From contig NZ_PYGD01000002.1 of assembly GCF_003014535.1 (NCBI RefSeq), positions 558,001-622,000 on the forward strand: a stretch of 64,000 nt of DNA, written 5' to 3'. Below, one piece after another: positions 26,647 through 34,794 of the stretch. The stretch comes from Taibaiella chishuiensis (lineage in GTDB: Bacteria; Bacteroidota; Bacteroidia; Chitinophagales; Chitinophagaceae). Below the pieces are notes generated by a model, which worked only from the letters and a program-made list of their open reading frames with translations, made no database searches and was not told the DNA's origin. Positions within the stretch are counted from its first letter, which is position 1. Each line of letters opens with the position of its first letter. A program made the translations under genes and the position numbers.

Positions 26647-28071
26647 CTACCGGGTTATTACCATACGCCGGCTTGCTATTTCCTGTCCGTCGACATACAA
26701 AGTATAGAGATAGGTGCCGGGAACCAGGTCGCTGCCTTTTACCAGGATGCTGCCGGTACCTTTTTCGTTGAGCTGTCTGCGGAGGACTTCTTTGCCGTTC
26801 ATATCGAAAACCAGGATAAAACCGGATTGGTTCATCTCCGTGATCCGGTACCCGATACGGGTTTCGCCGTTAAAGGGATTAGGCGTATTCTGGTACAACT
26901 CGTTGTCACTGCCTGCCGGCGGCGCAGGCATGTCCATTTTTTTGCGTAAAGCGGCCATTTCATTTTTCAAAGCGGCAACTTCCTCCTGTAATGTGTTAAT
27001 AAGGCCGTTGGTCTTAGCCAGGGCATCCAGGTCGATCCGGCTATCATAGACATAACCCTGTTTGTCGATCACTAGGATATTGCCCTTGCCGGGTTCAAGC
27101 CGCTCAAACCGGACATCGGAGCTGGTGAAGCCCTCATCCGGGTTGAAGCCGGAACAATTTACATGCAATAATGCCGTGGGCGTTGTTGTATTCCAGCCCA
27201 GGTTACCGGAACTGGTAATGATCCCGCGATCTGTGGCGCTGGATTGGATCCTGATAGCATTGGGCGTAAGCGTGCCAAAAATGTTATTGCCATTCATGAT
27301 ATTGTTGCCCTGCACTTTCCAGTAACACTCATCCGAACAGCCGGAACAGGCAACATCTTTACAACTGGCATCTCCGAAAACCAGGACTGGCGTAGCTGCG
27401 CTAAGCTGTACGCGCGCGCTCATACCGGTGAAGTTATTGGTGGTGATAACCGGGTCTACGTAAGCGCCGATCCGGATCGTTAAGGTATGGATACCCGCGC
27501 TGAGCGTTTGGGAAAATGGAGTGATGCTGAGGGCGTTGGTATAATTGGCGCCATTGGTTACCTGTGCGGGATAGGCTACCGGCGAACCATCTACCAGTAC
27601 CTGGTACACCCAGTTGTCGGCAAGAATGTCGATACTGAAATTGATTTTTCCGCCACAGGTCCGGAAGCTACGCGAAAAGTCGATGATGTAATTATTTGCA
27701 TTGCTGGGATTGTTGCTGGCTGCGGGAGTCGTAAAGCCATTGGAAGCCATATTCTGTGTATAGCTGACCCACTGCACACTGTTGGGCAGGTTGCCCCAGC
27801 CGGGAAATTTATTAACGACCATTGCCGGTACCGGTGCCGAATACACCGGTGTAACCGCGGCAGCCATTGCGGGCGTCATAGCCGAAACGGTCCAGCCGGG
27901 AGCGGCGTTGCCGGCAGTGGTAATCGACGTGGTGGTGGTGCCGCTATACCCCGTCGAGATGTCCAGCGAATTGGTGAAGCACTGCTGCGCATGGATAATG
28001 CCCGAAGTTAAGGCTGCGAATAAAACAAGTGCAGCACGCTTTCTTAATCCTGTAGTAACTGATTGGATCAT
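26647..28071 (-). CDS. Secreted coiled-coil protein with T9SS sorting domain
   Basis: Exported protein of 474 residues. Signal peptide ~1-28 (ALTSGIIHAQ). The N-terminal part (~30-230) is a threonine- and asparagine-rich beta domain (INFSIDILADNWVYQVLVDG), followed by a cysteine cluster (CKDVACSGCSDECYW), a tail-fibre-like segment (NIFGTLTPNAIRIQSSATDRG..LGWNTTTPTALLHVN) and a coiled coil (~345-375: LQEEVAALKNEMAALRKKM). A T9SS type A sorting domain ends the protein (LYQNTPNPFNGETRIGY..GTYLYTLYVDGQEIASRRMV). The order of fibre-like segment, coiled coil and sorting domain is common in this phylum. Likely surface-exposed; function unknown. Confidence 0.84.
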   Translation of the reverse strand: MIQSVTTGLRKRAALVLFAALTSGIIHAQQCFTNSLDISTGYSGTTTTSITTAGNAAPGWTVSAMTPAMAAAVTPVYSAPVPAMVVNKFPGWGNLPNSVQWVSYTQNMASNGFTTPAASNNPSNANNYIIDFSRSFRTCGGKINFSIDILADNWVYQVLVDGSPVAYPAQVTNGANYTNALSITPFSQTLSAGIHTLTIRIGAYVDPVITTNNFTGMSARVQLSAATPVLVFGDASCKDVACSGCSDECYWKVQGNNIMNGNNIFGTLTPNAIRIQSSATDRGIITSSGNLGWNTTTPTALLHVNCSGFNPDEGFTSSDVRFERLEPGKGNILVIDKQGYVYDSRIDLDALAKTNGLINTLQEEVAALKNEMAALRKKMDMPAPPAGSDNELYQNTPNPFNGETRIGYRITEMNQSGFILVFDMNGKEVLRRQLNEKGTGSILVKGSDLVPGTYLYTLYVDGQEIASRRMVITR

Positions 28072-28382
28072 GGTTTTGTTGTTTAGGTTATTATTATTGG
28101 CTCATGGAGACTGGTAGGGGCGGAGCTGGTAGTTGGTTGTTTTTTAGGGCTTTGGAGTTGGTTCCTGGCTTGGTATTATGCGGTTGCTGTGCGCAGGGCC
28201 CGGGGCTGCGCCGTTGTTCATTCCTGTTGTCTTTACGGAAGGGCTAAGGGGCCGGGAATTGTTTGTCCCCGATGTTTGTCATCGTATTTCATAGGTAATA
28301 GAACATGGGGCATGTGGTATAACAACTTGAGGCCACCAGCCTGCGACAGGCAATCCGGGGTACTGGAAAACGGTATTGGTAT
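28072..28382. other. Intergenic region without a recognised gene
   Basis: About 310 bases on the minus-strand side between the lanthipeptide-like gene and the secreted coiled-coil gene. It probably carries the leader and promoter of the latter. No second precursor peptide longer than about 20 residues could be found. Confidence 0.4.
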
Positions 28383-28440
28383 AACCTGGTAAAAACAGTG
28401 GTCCTGGAGGAATGTCCTGTTTTTACCAGGTTTATTATTT
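28383..28440. terminator. Long perfect hairpin downstream of the lanthipeptide-like gene
   Basis: A 16-bp stem AACCTGGTAAAAACAG/CTGTTTTTACCAGGTT (28383-28398 and 28417-28432) with an 18-base loop. It begins 11 bases after the stop codon in the minus direction. The T-rich tail (TATTATTT) lies on the plus-strand side, so in the gene's own direction it may act mainly to protect the 3' end or to attenuate. Confidence 0.6.
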
Positions 28441-28443
28441 GTC

Positions 28444-28701
28444 TTAACCGCAATTCATCAGGGTCACTACACAACAAACACCGAGGGGTCCCACTACCGA
28501 GGCGCATGCCGAAGCCTGCGTGCAGGTCGGTCTTTGTGATACGGTGCAAATGGCACAGGGAGAAGTTGGCGTAGACGGACAGTTCGTTGGCGGCAGGGAA
28601 TTGCCAGCGCCACCGGTAACGGTTTCCAGGTCATTCAGCAAACTCACCGTCGTTTTGCGTAAAAACAGCTTGGCATTTAATTCGATTTTTTTCTTTTTCA
28701 T
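28444..28701 (-). CDS. Class I lanthipeptide-like precursor peptide
   Basis: An 85-residue peptide of the Bacteroidota class I lanthipeptide type. The basic leader starts MKKKKIELNAKL and ends in LLNDLETVTGG with the double glycine at 30-31. The core (32-85) is dominated by Cys, Thr, Ser and Pro: eight cysteines (41, 49, 52, 60, 66, 76, 77, 84) and 13 Ser/Thr, with little charge. This is what a substrate for dehydratase and cyclase enzymes looks like. No LanB, LanC, peptidase or transporter is in the window, so it is an orphan here. The start at 28701 matches known leader length; the longer frame adds 17 implausible residues. A LytTR regulator lies upstream on the same strand. Confidence 0.82.
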   Translation of the reverse strand: MKKKKIELNAKLFLRKTTVSLLNDLETVTGGAGNSLPPTNCPSTPTSPCAICTVSQRPTCTQASACASVVGPLGVCCVVTLMNCG

Positions 28702-28898
28702 AAGATTTTTTTTGAAAGGTTTTACATTGAGCTTAGATCTAAACCCGGCCAACCCGGCTTGGATGCTTACCGTAGCCGGATCGTTGAAAAGCTTACCGGT
28801 ACAATGATAGCGCTAAATAAAAAACCTTAAAAACGAAATACGCCATTGTGTAAGCTGGGTTCGTAGTCCTGCAGAATATCCTCTTTTGTATGTTTTGT

Positions 28899-29645
28899 TC
28901 AGATGCCGTTGCGCAGCCGTTCCAGGAAAGCGTCTTTTTTACCGGCCGACACTTCTACGGTGCTCCTATCCTGCATCACCACGCTGCCCCCTCTGCCGCG
29001 GATATACCGGACCAGGTACTGCAGGTTAATGATATGCGAGTGGTGTACCCTGAAAAACTGGCCAGGCGGCAACAGCATTTCACATTCTTTGAGCCGCATG
29101 CTTGTCAGTATCTTTTTACCATCGGTGGTGTAGAAAAAAGAATAGCTGTCGGAGGCCTCGCAACGGATAATATCCTGGTAGTTGAGAAAAAGATAACCAT
29201 CCTGCACCGGGATGCTGATCTTGGTATTGTTTGCCGGCTGCAGGTTTTGCAGGTATTTGACCAGGTAGTCGTTAGTTTGCTTCTGGCTTATGCGTTGCTC
29301 GGCCTTGGTTACAGCCTGTTGCAGCGCTTCGATGTCGATAGGCTTCAGGAGGTAGTCCAATACGTTTTCGCGGAAAGCCTGGACGGCATACTGGTTGTAA
29401 GCCGTTGTAAAGATGACTTCGAAAGTAAGGGTATCGAATTTCTTCAGCAGGTCAAACCCGTTGCCATTGGGCATTTCAATATCCAGGAAGATAAGGGATG
29501 GTTTGTATTCCCGGATGACTCTATAACCCTCTTCGATATTGCCGGCAGTGCTGCAAATCTGAACCTGCGGGCAGTACAGAGCCAGCAGCTTTTCCAGGGT
29601 ATCTGTATTGGCCGATTTGTCATCAATAATTACGCTCTTGATCAT
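28899..29645 (-). CDS. LytTR-family response regulator
   Basis: Two-component response regulator of 248 residues. The receiver domain (1-120) has D8/D9, the phosphoacceptor D55 (FLDIEMPNG) and K101 (LLKP). The C-terminal LytTR DNA-binding domain (~145-245) is seen in DIIRCEASDSYSFFYTTDGKK and FFRVHHSHIINLQYLVRYIRGRGG. It overlaps the 3' end of the histidine kinase gene by 23 bases, so they are translated together. LytTR regulators often control secreted peptides and surface proteins; the lanthipeptide-like gene 198 bases downstream is a natural candidate target. Confidence 0.94.
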   Translation of the reverse strand: MIKSVIIDDKSANTDTLEKLLALYCPQVQICSTAGNIEEGYRVIREYKPSLIFLDIEMPNGNGFDLLKKFDTLTFEVIFTTAYNQYAVQAFRENVLDYLLKPIDIEALQQAVTKAEQRISQKQTNDYLVKYLQNLQPANNTKISIPVQDGYLFLNYQDIIRCEASDSYSFFYTTDGKKILTSMRLKECEMLLPPGQFFRVHHSHIINLQYLVRYIRGRGGSVVMQDRSTVEVSAGKKDAFLERLRNGI

Positions 29646-32526
29646 AGTATTTAATAGGAAGGTTAATAATAATCCTGGTACCGGTACCTATACTGCTTTC
29701 CTGCTGCCCGATATCGATTACCTGTATTTGTATGGGCGGCGCACCCGGCGCCAGCTGGTTGAGTGTTCGTATCCGTTTGTCGGTTATCGATATGCCTTTC
29801 GCCGCGAACTGCCGGCCATGCTGTTGTTTTAATGCTGTGCCGGCTTTTATGCCGGGACCGTTGTCGGCTACGATGCATTGCAATACCTCCTCCTCGTCCA
29901 GGAGCTTAAACGAAACGGTGAGTTTGCCTTTTATGCCAGGATGGTCCAGGCCATGTTTTATCGCGTTTTCAACAAAGGGCTGTAATACCATATTCGGGAT
30001 CATAAGCTGTGCGGGGTTGATACGCGGATCAATATCGATCGTATAGTCAAATGCATCCCTGGTCTGTAAACGTTCCAGCTCTATGTAACGGGACAGGTAC
30101 CGGACCTCCTCTTCTACGGAGATAAAGATCCGTGCGGCATTATCAAGCGTTTCCCGGACAAGCTCGGCAAAGCGGGACAGGTAAAAGTTGGCGCGCTTAA
30201 TATCTCCGTCGATAATATAACGCTGCATCGAGTTAAGGCAATTAAAAATAAAGTGCGGGTTCATTTGGGCCCGCAGCGCCATTTGCTCGAGCGATTTTAT
30301 TTTGTGGTCCATCAGGAGTTGCTTCTTCTCTTTCCGGTGCGACAGCAGGATGATATAACGTACCACCAGGGTGATGATAAGCACGCCTGCCAGCGCCAGC
30401 ACGATTTTAAACCATGTGGTTTCCCATAGGGATTGTTCAATTTCAAAATGGTACCGCAGCGGCTTGCTCTCGTCCCGGAATTTATTGATCGCGATCAGCT
30501 CGAGCGTATAGTTTCCCGATGGCAGGGCGGGGTAGGTGAGTACGGCCTCCCTGGTGTACTTCCAGGTGTCGTCCAGACCCAGCACCCGGTATTTATACGT
30601 GATATCACCGCCCGAGAGGAAAGAGATACCCGAATATTCGAAGGAGATGTTGTTGTCTTTGTGTTTCAACAGGAGATGGTGTTGCCGGGTATCTTCAGGC
30701 TGTCCTGAAACGATAATGCCCGTCATGTTCAGGTAACAGGTGCCATGCGTCCGTACCGTTCTTTCGTCAAACACGGTGATGCCAACCGGAGTACCTATAT
30801 AGACAAAATGCCCGTCCACGTAAATCGTATTTACAATGTTCGAATTTAGCCCATCGCTTGCTGTTATATTCGAAACCACTTTATAAACGCCGGGTGTAAT
30901 ATCAACCTGGTTGAGGCCTTTTTCCGAGCCTACCCAGAGTTTGTTGCCGGATGCAAAAAGACTGCTGCACATATCGCTGTTGAGCCCCGATGAATGGTCG
31001 AGCCGGGCGATAATTTTGCCGGCCCTGTAACCGTATACACCGCCGCCGTTCGTCCCGATCCAAAGCGTGCCGTCGTCACTTTCGGCGAAGGTGCTGATAT
31101 TATTTTTGAATGCAGGAAACTGCCGCCCCATGTCTGTAATCGTATTGCCGCCGGTAGTCGCATACAGGCCTTGAAGGGTACCGATATAGTAGATTGCCCC
31201 TTGTTTATAGGCACAGGTTGCCCGATACGGGTATAGGGTTCTGATCAGTTTTTTATGTCTGGCATTCATCTCGAATACGCCAAAGCAATTGGCAGAAAGC
31301 AAGGTGTCCCGGAGTACTTGTATGGTTTTGCCCCAGAAGGAGGGGATGGTATCCATGCGGGCGATGTTCAGAAAGTCGGAGTTGGCGAGCTGGAATAGGG
31401 TTCGCCCCGGTAATTGTTCTAAAAATTGATCGTTTGTAATAACGGGTCTGGTTGTATTACTGGCCTCTTGTTGAAAAAACAGGTCGTTGACCGGATCAAA
31501 CTTCCAGTATTCGTTATTCTTGGTCCCTATGCAAACGGAAGAGCCAACTTTATGAATATCGCAAATATAGGTGTCTCCTTTTATCCTGTTTATAAACAGG
31601 TTTTTGAACCTGTTGGGACTGATTTTAAATACGCCCGAACCCTGGGTGGAAAACCAGAGATTTTGTTCCCGGTCTTTGATCACCGCGTTAATAATATAGT
31701 CGGAAAGATAGCTGGCGGAGACGGTATTTTTATCCCGATCAAAGATGCGTAGGCCCTTGTGCCGGTTGTAAATGATGTATTGGTTGCGGTTTAAAAAAAC
31801 CTGTCTCTGTTGCGCATAGGGAGCATGTATATTTTGGGTCCCGGAGGCTGACATGAAGATAACGCTATCCCAGCCGGCAAAGGCATAATAAGGGGTGTCT
31901 GCCGGTGCGGATTGGTACAGGAGAATCCAGTCAGGTCGAACTGCATTGCGGATTTTGCCGGGCAGGTTCACAAAATTAAGCGGGAGCTGACCCGAAAAAT
32001 TTTTAATGTTAAAAAGTACAGGCACGGACTTTTGTGAATTAAGCGCACCCCAGGGATAGGTAATCACATTGCCTGTCCGTTGAATTACATGAGTGATATA
32101 GGGCTCCTGTATGATGATATCGCCATCCGGGCTTTCTGCTATCGAATTCCAGCCGCTATGGATGTCGATCTTTTTTAAAATACTGTCGTTGTCCCGGTTA
32201 TGGATTTTGCCACCGGCATAATAACATATTGCCGGTTTGAAGGTCATGAGCCATAACCTGCCGCGGCTATCCTCCCAGATGTTCAACACCTGGTTGCTGG
32301 GCAGGCCGTCGGCTGTGGTAAACGTTTTAAACCGGCAACCGTCGAAGCGGTTTAACCCTGTTTCGGTACCGAACCAGATAAATCCGTCCCTGGACTGGCA
32401 CATATTGTATACCGTCGAGTTGGCAAGCCCGTCTTTGGTATCATAACGGGTATAACTGAATTCCTGGGTAAAGGCAGGGGATAAGAAAAGTGTATACCAC
32501 AGAACAGTCAATAATAGGTTGCGCAT
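29623..32526 (-). CDS. LytS-type histidine kinase with periplasmic two-component propeller
   Basis: Membrane sensor kinase of 967 residues. After a signal peptide (~1-21), the periplasmic part has two-component regulator propeller repeats (GLANSTVYNMCQSRDGFIWFGTETGL, GLPSNQVLNIWEDSRGRLWL, DDGTLWIGTNGGGV) and a Y_Y_Y Ig-like domain (GGDITYKYRVLGLDDTW). One membrane helix follows (~725-745), then a His_kinase domain with the PHFIFN motif (QMNPHFIFNCLNSMQRY) and an HATPase domain with DNGPGI. It lacks the receiver and AraC modules of hybrid kinases, and works with the overlapping LytTR regulator. Ligand unknown; propeller sensors in this phylum often sense glycans or their breakdown products. 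Confidence 0.95.
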   Translation of the reverse strand: MRNLLLTVLWYTLFLSPAFTQEFSYTRYDTKDGLANSTVYNMCQSRDGFIWFGTETGLNRFDGCRFKTFTTADGLPSNQVLNIWEDSRGRLWLMTFKPAICYYAGGKIHNRDNDSILKKIDIHSGWNSIAESPDGDIIIQEPYITHVIQRTGNVITYPWGALNSQKSVPVLFNIKNFSGQLPLNFVNLPGKIRNAVRPDWILLYQSAPADTPYYAFAGWDSVIFMSASGTQNIHAPYAQQRQVFLNRNQYIIYNRHKGLRIFDRDKNTVSASYLSDYIINAVIKDREQNLWFSTQGSGVFKISPNRFKNLFINRIKGDTYICDIHKVGSSVCIGTKNNEYWKFDPVNDLFFQQEASNTTRPVITNDQFLEQLPGRTLFQLANSDFLNIARMDTIPSFWGKTIQVLRDTLLSANCFGVFEMNARHKKLIRTLYPYRATCAYKQGAIYYIGTLQGLYATTGGNTITDMGRQFPAFKNNISTFAESDDGTLWIGTNGGGVYGYRAGKIIARLDHSSGLNSDMCSSLFASGNKLWVGSEKGLNQVDITPGVYKVVSNITASDGLNSNIVNTIYVDGHFVYIGTPVGITVFDERTVRTHGTCYLNMTGIIVSGQPEDTRQHHLLLKHKDNNISFEYSGISFLSGGDITYKYRVLGLDDTWKYTREAVLTYPALPSGNYTLELIAINKFRDESKPLRYHFEIEQSLWETTWFKIVLALAGVLIITLVVRYIILLSHRKEKKQLLMDHKIKSLEQMALRAQMNPHFIFNCLNSMQRYIIDGDIKRANFYLSRFAELVRETLDNAARIFISVEEEVRYLSRYIELERLQTRDAFDYTIDIDPRINPAQLMIPNMVLQPFVENAIKHGLDHPGIKGKLTVSFKLLDEEEVLQCIVADNGPGIKAGTALKQQHGRQFAAKGISITDKRIRTLNQLAPGAPPIQIQVIDIGQQESSIGTGTRIIINLPIKYYDQERNY

Positions 32527-32655
32527 GAACCACTGGTTTGGCGGAAAAATAGTTTTTTTTTGTCAATCATAAACTATTTATGCAATAAGATAGTACCCGG
32601 GCAGCTTTTGCGGATCCGCAGCAGCAGCATGACGTTCATCCCGCAGGGGCAACCA

Positions 32656-32688
32656 TTTGCAAAACCAATAAGACATGTTGTACATTTG
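32656..32688 (+). promoter_or_regulatory. -33/-7 promoter of the WYL regulator gene
   Basis: TTTG (32656-32659), a 21-base spacer and TACATTTG (32681-32688) match both Bacteroidota promoter elements. It lies inside the longer open frame from 32560 and so excludes that start. Confidence 0.6.
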
Positions 32689-32763
32689 ACCCTGAACGTA
32701 AAGACTGCTATCCGCCCCGGGACCGGTGTGCGGATGTCGCTTTTGGCCACAAAAGGAACGCCT

Positions 32764-33456
32764 ATGAATGACAACGATACTAAAAGACTTTCGCGGCTGG
32801 TTGCGATCCTGACGCAATTGCAGACGAAGCGTTTACTGACGGCCCCGGGTCTTGCCGATAAATTCGGGGTAAGCGTAAGGACCATCTACCGCGACATCAG
32901 GGCGCTGGAGCAGGCCGGCGTACCCATACTTACCGAAGAGGGCAGGGGGTATACCCTCATGGATGGATACCGGATCCCGCCGGTCATGTTTTCCGAAAGC
33001 CAGGCCAATGCGCTTATCCTTGCCGAACAATTGGTGTTGAAGAATAAAGACACTTCTTTTATCAGGGACTATACGGAAGCGGTAGATAAAATAAAGGCTG
33101 TTTTAAGACAGTCAGAAAAGGATAAGGCCAACCTGCTGGCCGACCGTACCCGTTTCGAGCAAAACCTGAACCGGGAAAGAAACAGCAATAATATATCGCA
33201 GCTACAAAATGCCCTGACCAATTTCCGCCCGGTTAAAATAGAATATACCAATGAGCAGCACAAAACTTCCGTTAGGATTATCGAGCCCTTTGCCCTGGTC
33301 AGTACCACTGAAAACTGGCTCCTGATCGCCTGGTGCCGGTTACGTATGGAATTCCGTTTTTTTCGCCTCGACAGGATCCGGCAAATGGAAATACTTACCG
33401 GCAAATTTGAACCGCATACCATGACCCTGCAGGAGTATTTTGATAAATACCACTGA
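32764..33456 (+). CDS. YafY-type transcriptional regulator with HTH and WYL domains
   Basis: DNA-binding regulator of 230 residues. The N-terminal HTH_11 helix-turn-helix is seen in LLTAPGLADKFGVSVRTIYRDIRALEQAGVPI. The C-terminal WYL domain (~150-215) contains RIIEPFALVSTTENWLLIAWCRLR and FRFFRLDRI, with W-L replacing the W-Y-L core in the usual place. WYL domains bind nucleic acids or small ligands. Start at 32764 is set by the promoter at 32656-32688, with AAGGA nearby. RidA-like and YdeI-like genes follow on the same strand. Confidence 0.92.
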   Translation: MNDNDTKRLSRLVAILTQLQTKRLLTAPGLADKFGVSVRTIYRDIRALEQAGVPILTEEGRGYTLMDGYRIPPVMFSESQANALILAEQLVLKNKDTSFIRDYTEAVDKIKAVLRQSEKDKANLLADRTRFEQNLNRERNSNNISQLQNALTNFRPVKIEYTNEQHKTSVRIIEPFALVSTTENWLLIAWCRLRMEFRFFRLDRIRQMEILTGKFEPHTMTLQEYFDKYH

Positions 33457-33496
33457 GTTTTTTTACCCCTGACATAAGGCTGTCGCGACCCCGTTC

Positions 33497-33504
33497 TAGC
33501 TTTG
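33497..33504 (+). promoter_or_regulatory. -7 promoter element of the RidA-like gene
   Basis: TAGCTTTG, exact consensus, 31 bases before the ATG at 33536. Confidence 0.5.
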
Positions 33505-33535
33505 CACTATCAATTAAAAATTAATAGTCAGACAA

Positions 33536-33928
33536 ATGGAAAAACAGACTTTCGATCCCTGGGAATGGGGCAAACACACGAATTCGGTTCAGGCCGTTGA
33601 AGTAAAAAACGTAACGGGTACGCTTTATTGTTCGGGCCAGGCGGCTGTAGATGCTCATGGCGCGCCCAGTGATGCAGATATGCGCACACAGCTTATCCAG
33701 ACCATTCAAAACCTGGAACAGCTGATCAGCGAAGCCGGCTACGACTGTAAAAATATCGTCAGGTTGAATGTGTACACCACATCCACGCAAACGTTCTTCA
33801 CCACCTGTATGGATGTTTATGTACCCTTTATTCAAAAATATGGTATCCGGCAAGCGATGACGCTGCTCGAAGTAAAAGGCCTCTTTGCCACTTTGAGCGT
33901 AGAGCTGGAAGCTACCGTAGTCAAATAG
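33536..33928 (+). CDS. RidA/YjgF-family protein lacking the catalytic arginine
   Basis: A 130-residue member of the YjgF/YER057c/UK114 family, which forms trimers and in its archetype deaminates reactive imines from PLP enzymes. The fold is recognised by YCSGQAAVDAHG, QTIQNLEQLISEAGYDCKNIVRLNVYTT and the C-terminal VELEATVV. By eye, the conserved arginine of true RidA (R105 in ARSCVEVA) aligns with M108 here (AMTLLEV), so this is likely a non-archetypal member without imine deaminase activity. It follows a WYL regulator and lies two bases ahead of the YdeI-like gene. Confidence 0.9.
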   Translation: MEKQTFDPWEWGKHTNSVQAVEVKNVTGTLYCSGQAAVDAHGAPSDADMRTQLIQTIQNLEQLISEAGYDCKNIVRLNVYTTSTQTFFTTCMDVYVPFIQKYGIRQAMTLLEVKGLFATLSVELEATVVK

Positions 33929-33930
33929 CC

Positions 33931-34503
33931 ATGAACGAAACAACAATCTTTTACCCGGCAAGCCTTACAGCGTGGAGAACGTGGTTGATCAAAAACCATG
34001 ATTCGAAACAAGCTGTATGGCTTGTTTTTTATACCAAAGCATCGGGCAAACCGACGATCACCTGGAGCGAAGCCGTCGATGTGGCTTTGTGTTTTGGCTG
34101 GATAGACAGCAAGAAAGTTAAGATCGATGAAGAAACGGCGCACCAGTTCTTCAGCAGGCGGAAACCCAATAGTACCTGGTCGAAGATCAATAAGGAAAAG
34201 GTACAGCAGCTTACTGCAAAAGGGCTGATGGCAAAGCCGGGCCTTGATAGCATCGAAAAAGCAAAGCAAAATGGTTCCTGGACGATACTGGATACCGTGG
34301 AGGCGCTGATCCTGCCTGCCGACCTGGAAACGGCGCTGGCTGAGCATCCTGGTGCAAAAGATTATTTCCTCGGTTTAAGCAGGACGATAAAGAAAATGAT
34401 GCTGCAATGGATCGTACTGGCCAAAAGATCGGAGACCCGCCAAAAACGGATCGATGAAATAGCGGTCCTGGCCGGGCGGCAGCAAAAGCCGAAGCAGTTT
34501 TAA
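33931..34503 (+). CDS. YdeI/OmpD-associated family protein
   Basis: A 190-residue protein of the YdeI/OmdA family. Family marks are WLIKNHDSKQAVWLVFYTKASGKPTITWSEAVDVALCFGWIDSKKVKID and the central PNSTWSKINKEKVQQL, with a lysine- and arginine-rich C-terminus (KRSETRQKRIDEIA). Members are linked to peptide resistance and envelope stress in enterobacteria, but the biochemical role is not established. It begins two bases after the RidA-like gene and forms an operon with it. Confidence 0.9.
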   Translation: MNETTIFYPASLTAWRTWLIKNHDSKQAVWLVFYTKASGKPTITWSEAVDVALCFGWIDSKKVKIDEETAHQFFSRRKPNSTWSKINKEKVQQLTAKGLMAKPGLDSIEKAKQNGSWTILDTVEALILPADLETALAEHPGAKDYFLGLSRTIKKMMLQWIVLAKRSETRQKRIDEIAVLAGRQQKPKQF

Positions 34504-34699
34504 AGAGGGCCGGAAGGGACGGTAAAATTGTTCCTCTGCCGGGAGCTTACCCGGCCTTCGTCCTGTTTTTTGAGCGGGATATTTATTGCTCATTTGGAGT
34601 AGTTTAGCGTGGGGCATAGTACGCTTATGCTTCCATATGTACCGTTCATGTCCCGATATGCCCCGTTTATAAGTCAGTTTAAGGATTCCCGTCCTGTGG

Positions 34700-34731
34700 T
34701 TGCGGTTATCTGCCCCTTTTTATTAGCTTTG
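34700..34731 (+). promoter_or_regulatory. -33/-7 promoter of the lipoprotein gene
   Basis: TTG (34700-34702), a 21-base spacer and TAGCTTTG (34724-34731), 64 bases before the ATG at 34795. Confidence 0.55.
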
Positions 34732-34794
34732 CCGGGGTCGATCCGGTAATACATCCACCCCCGGAGTTTAGCGGCCCGCTATAAATCCATAACC

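Noticed and set aside
28890-29654. 254-residue plus-strand open frame
   Set aside because: It is antisense to the LytTR regulator, whose receiver and LytTR motifs are clear.
32560-32763. N-terminal extension of the WYL regulator
   Set aside because: A good -33/-7 promoter lies inside it, so it is upstream of the transcript start.
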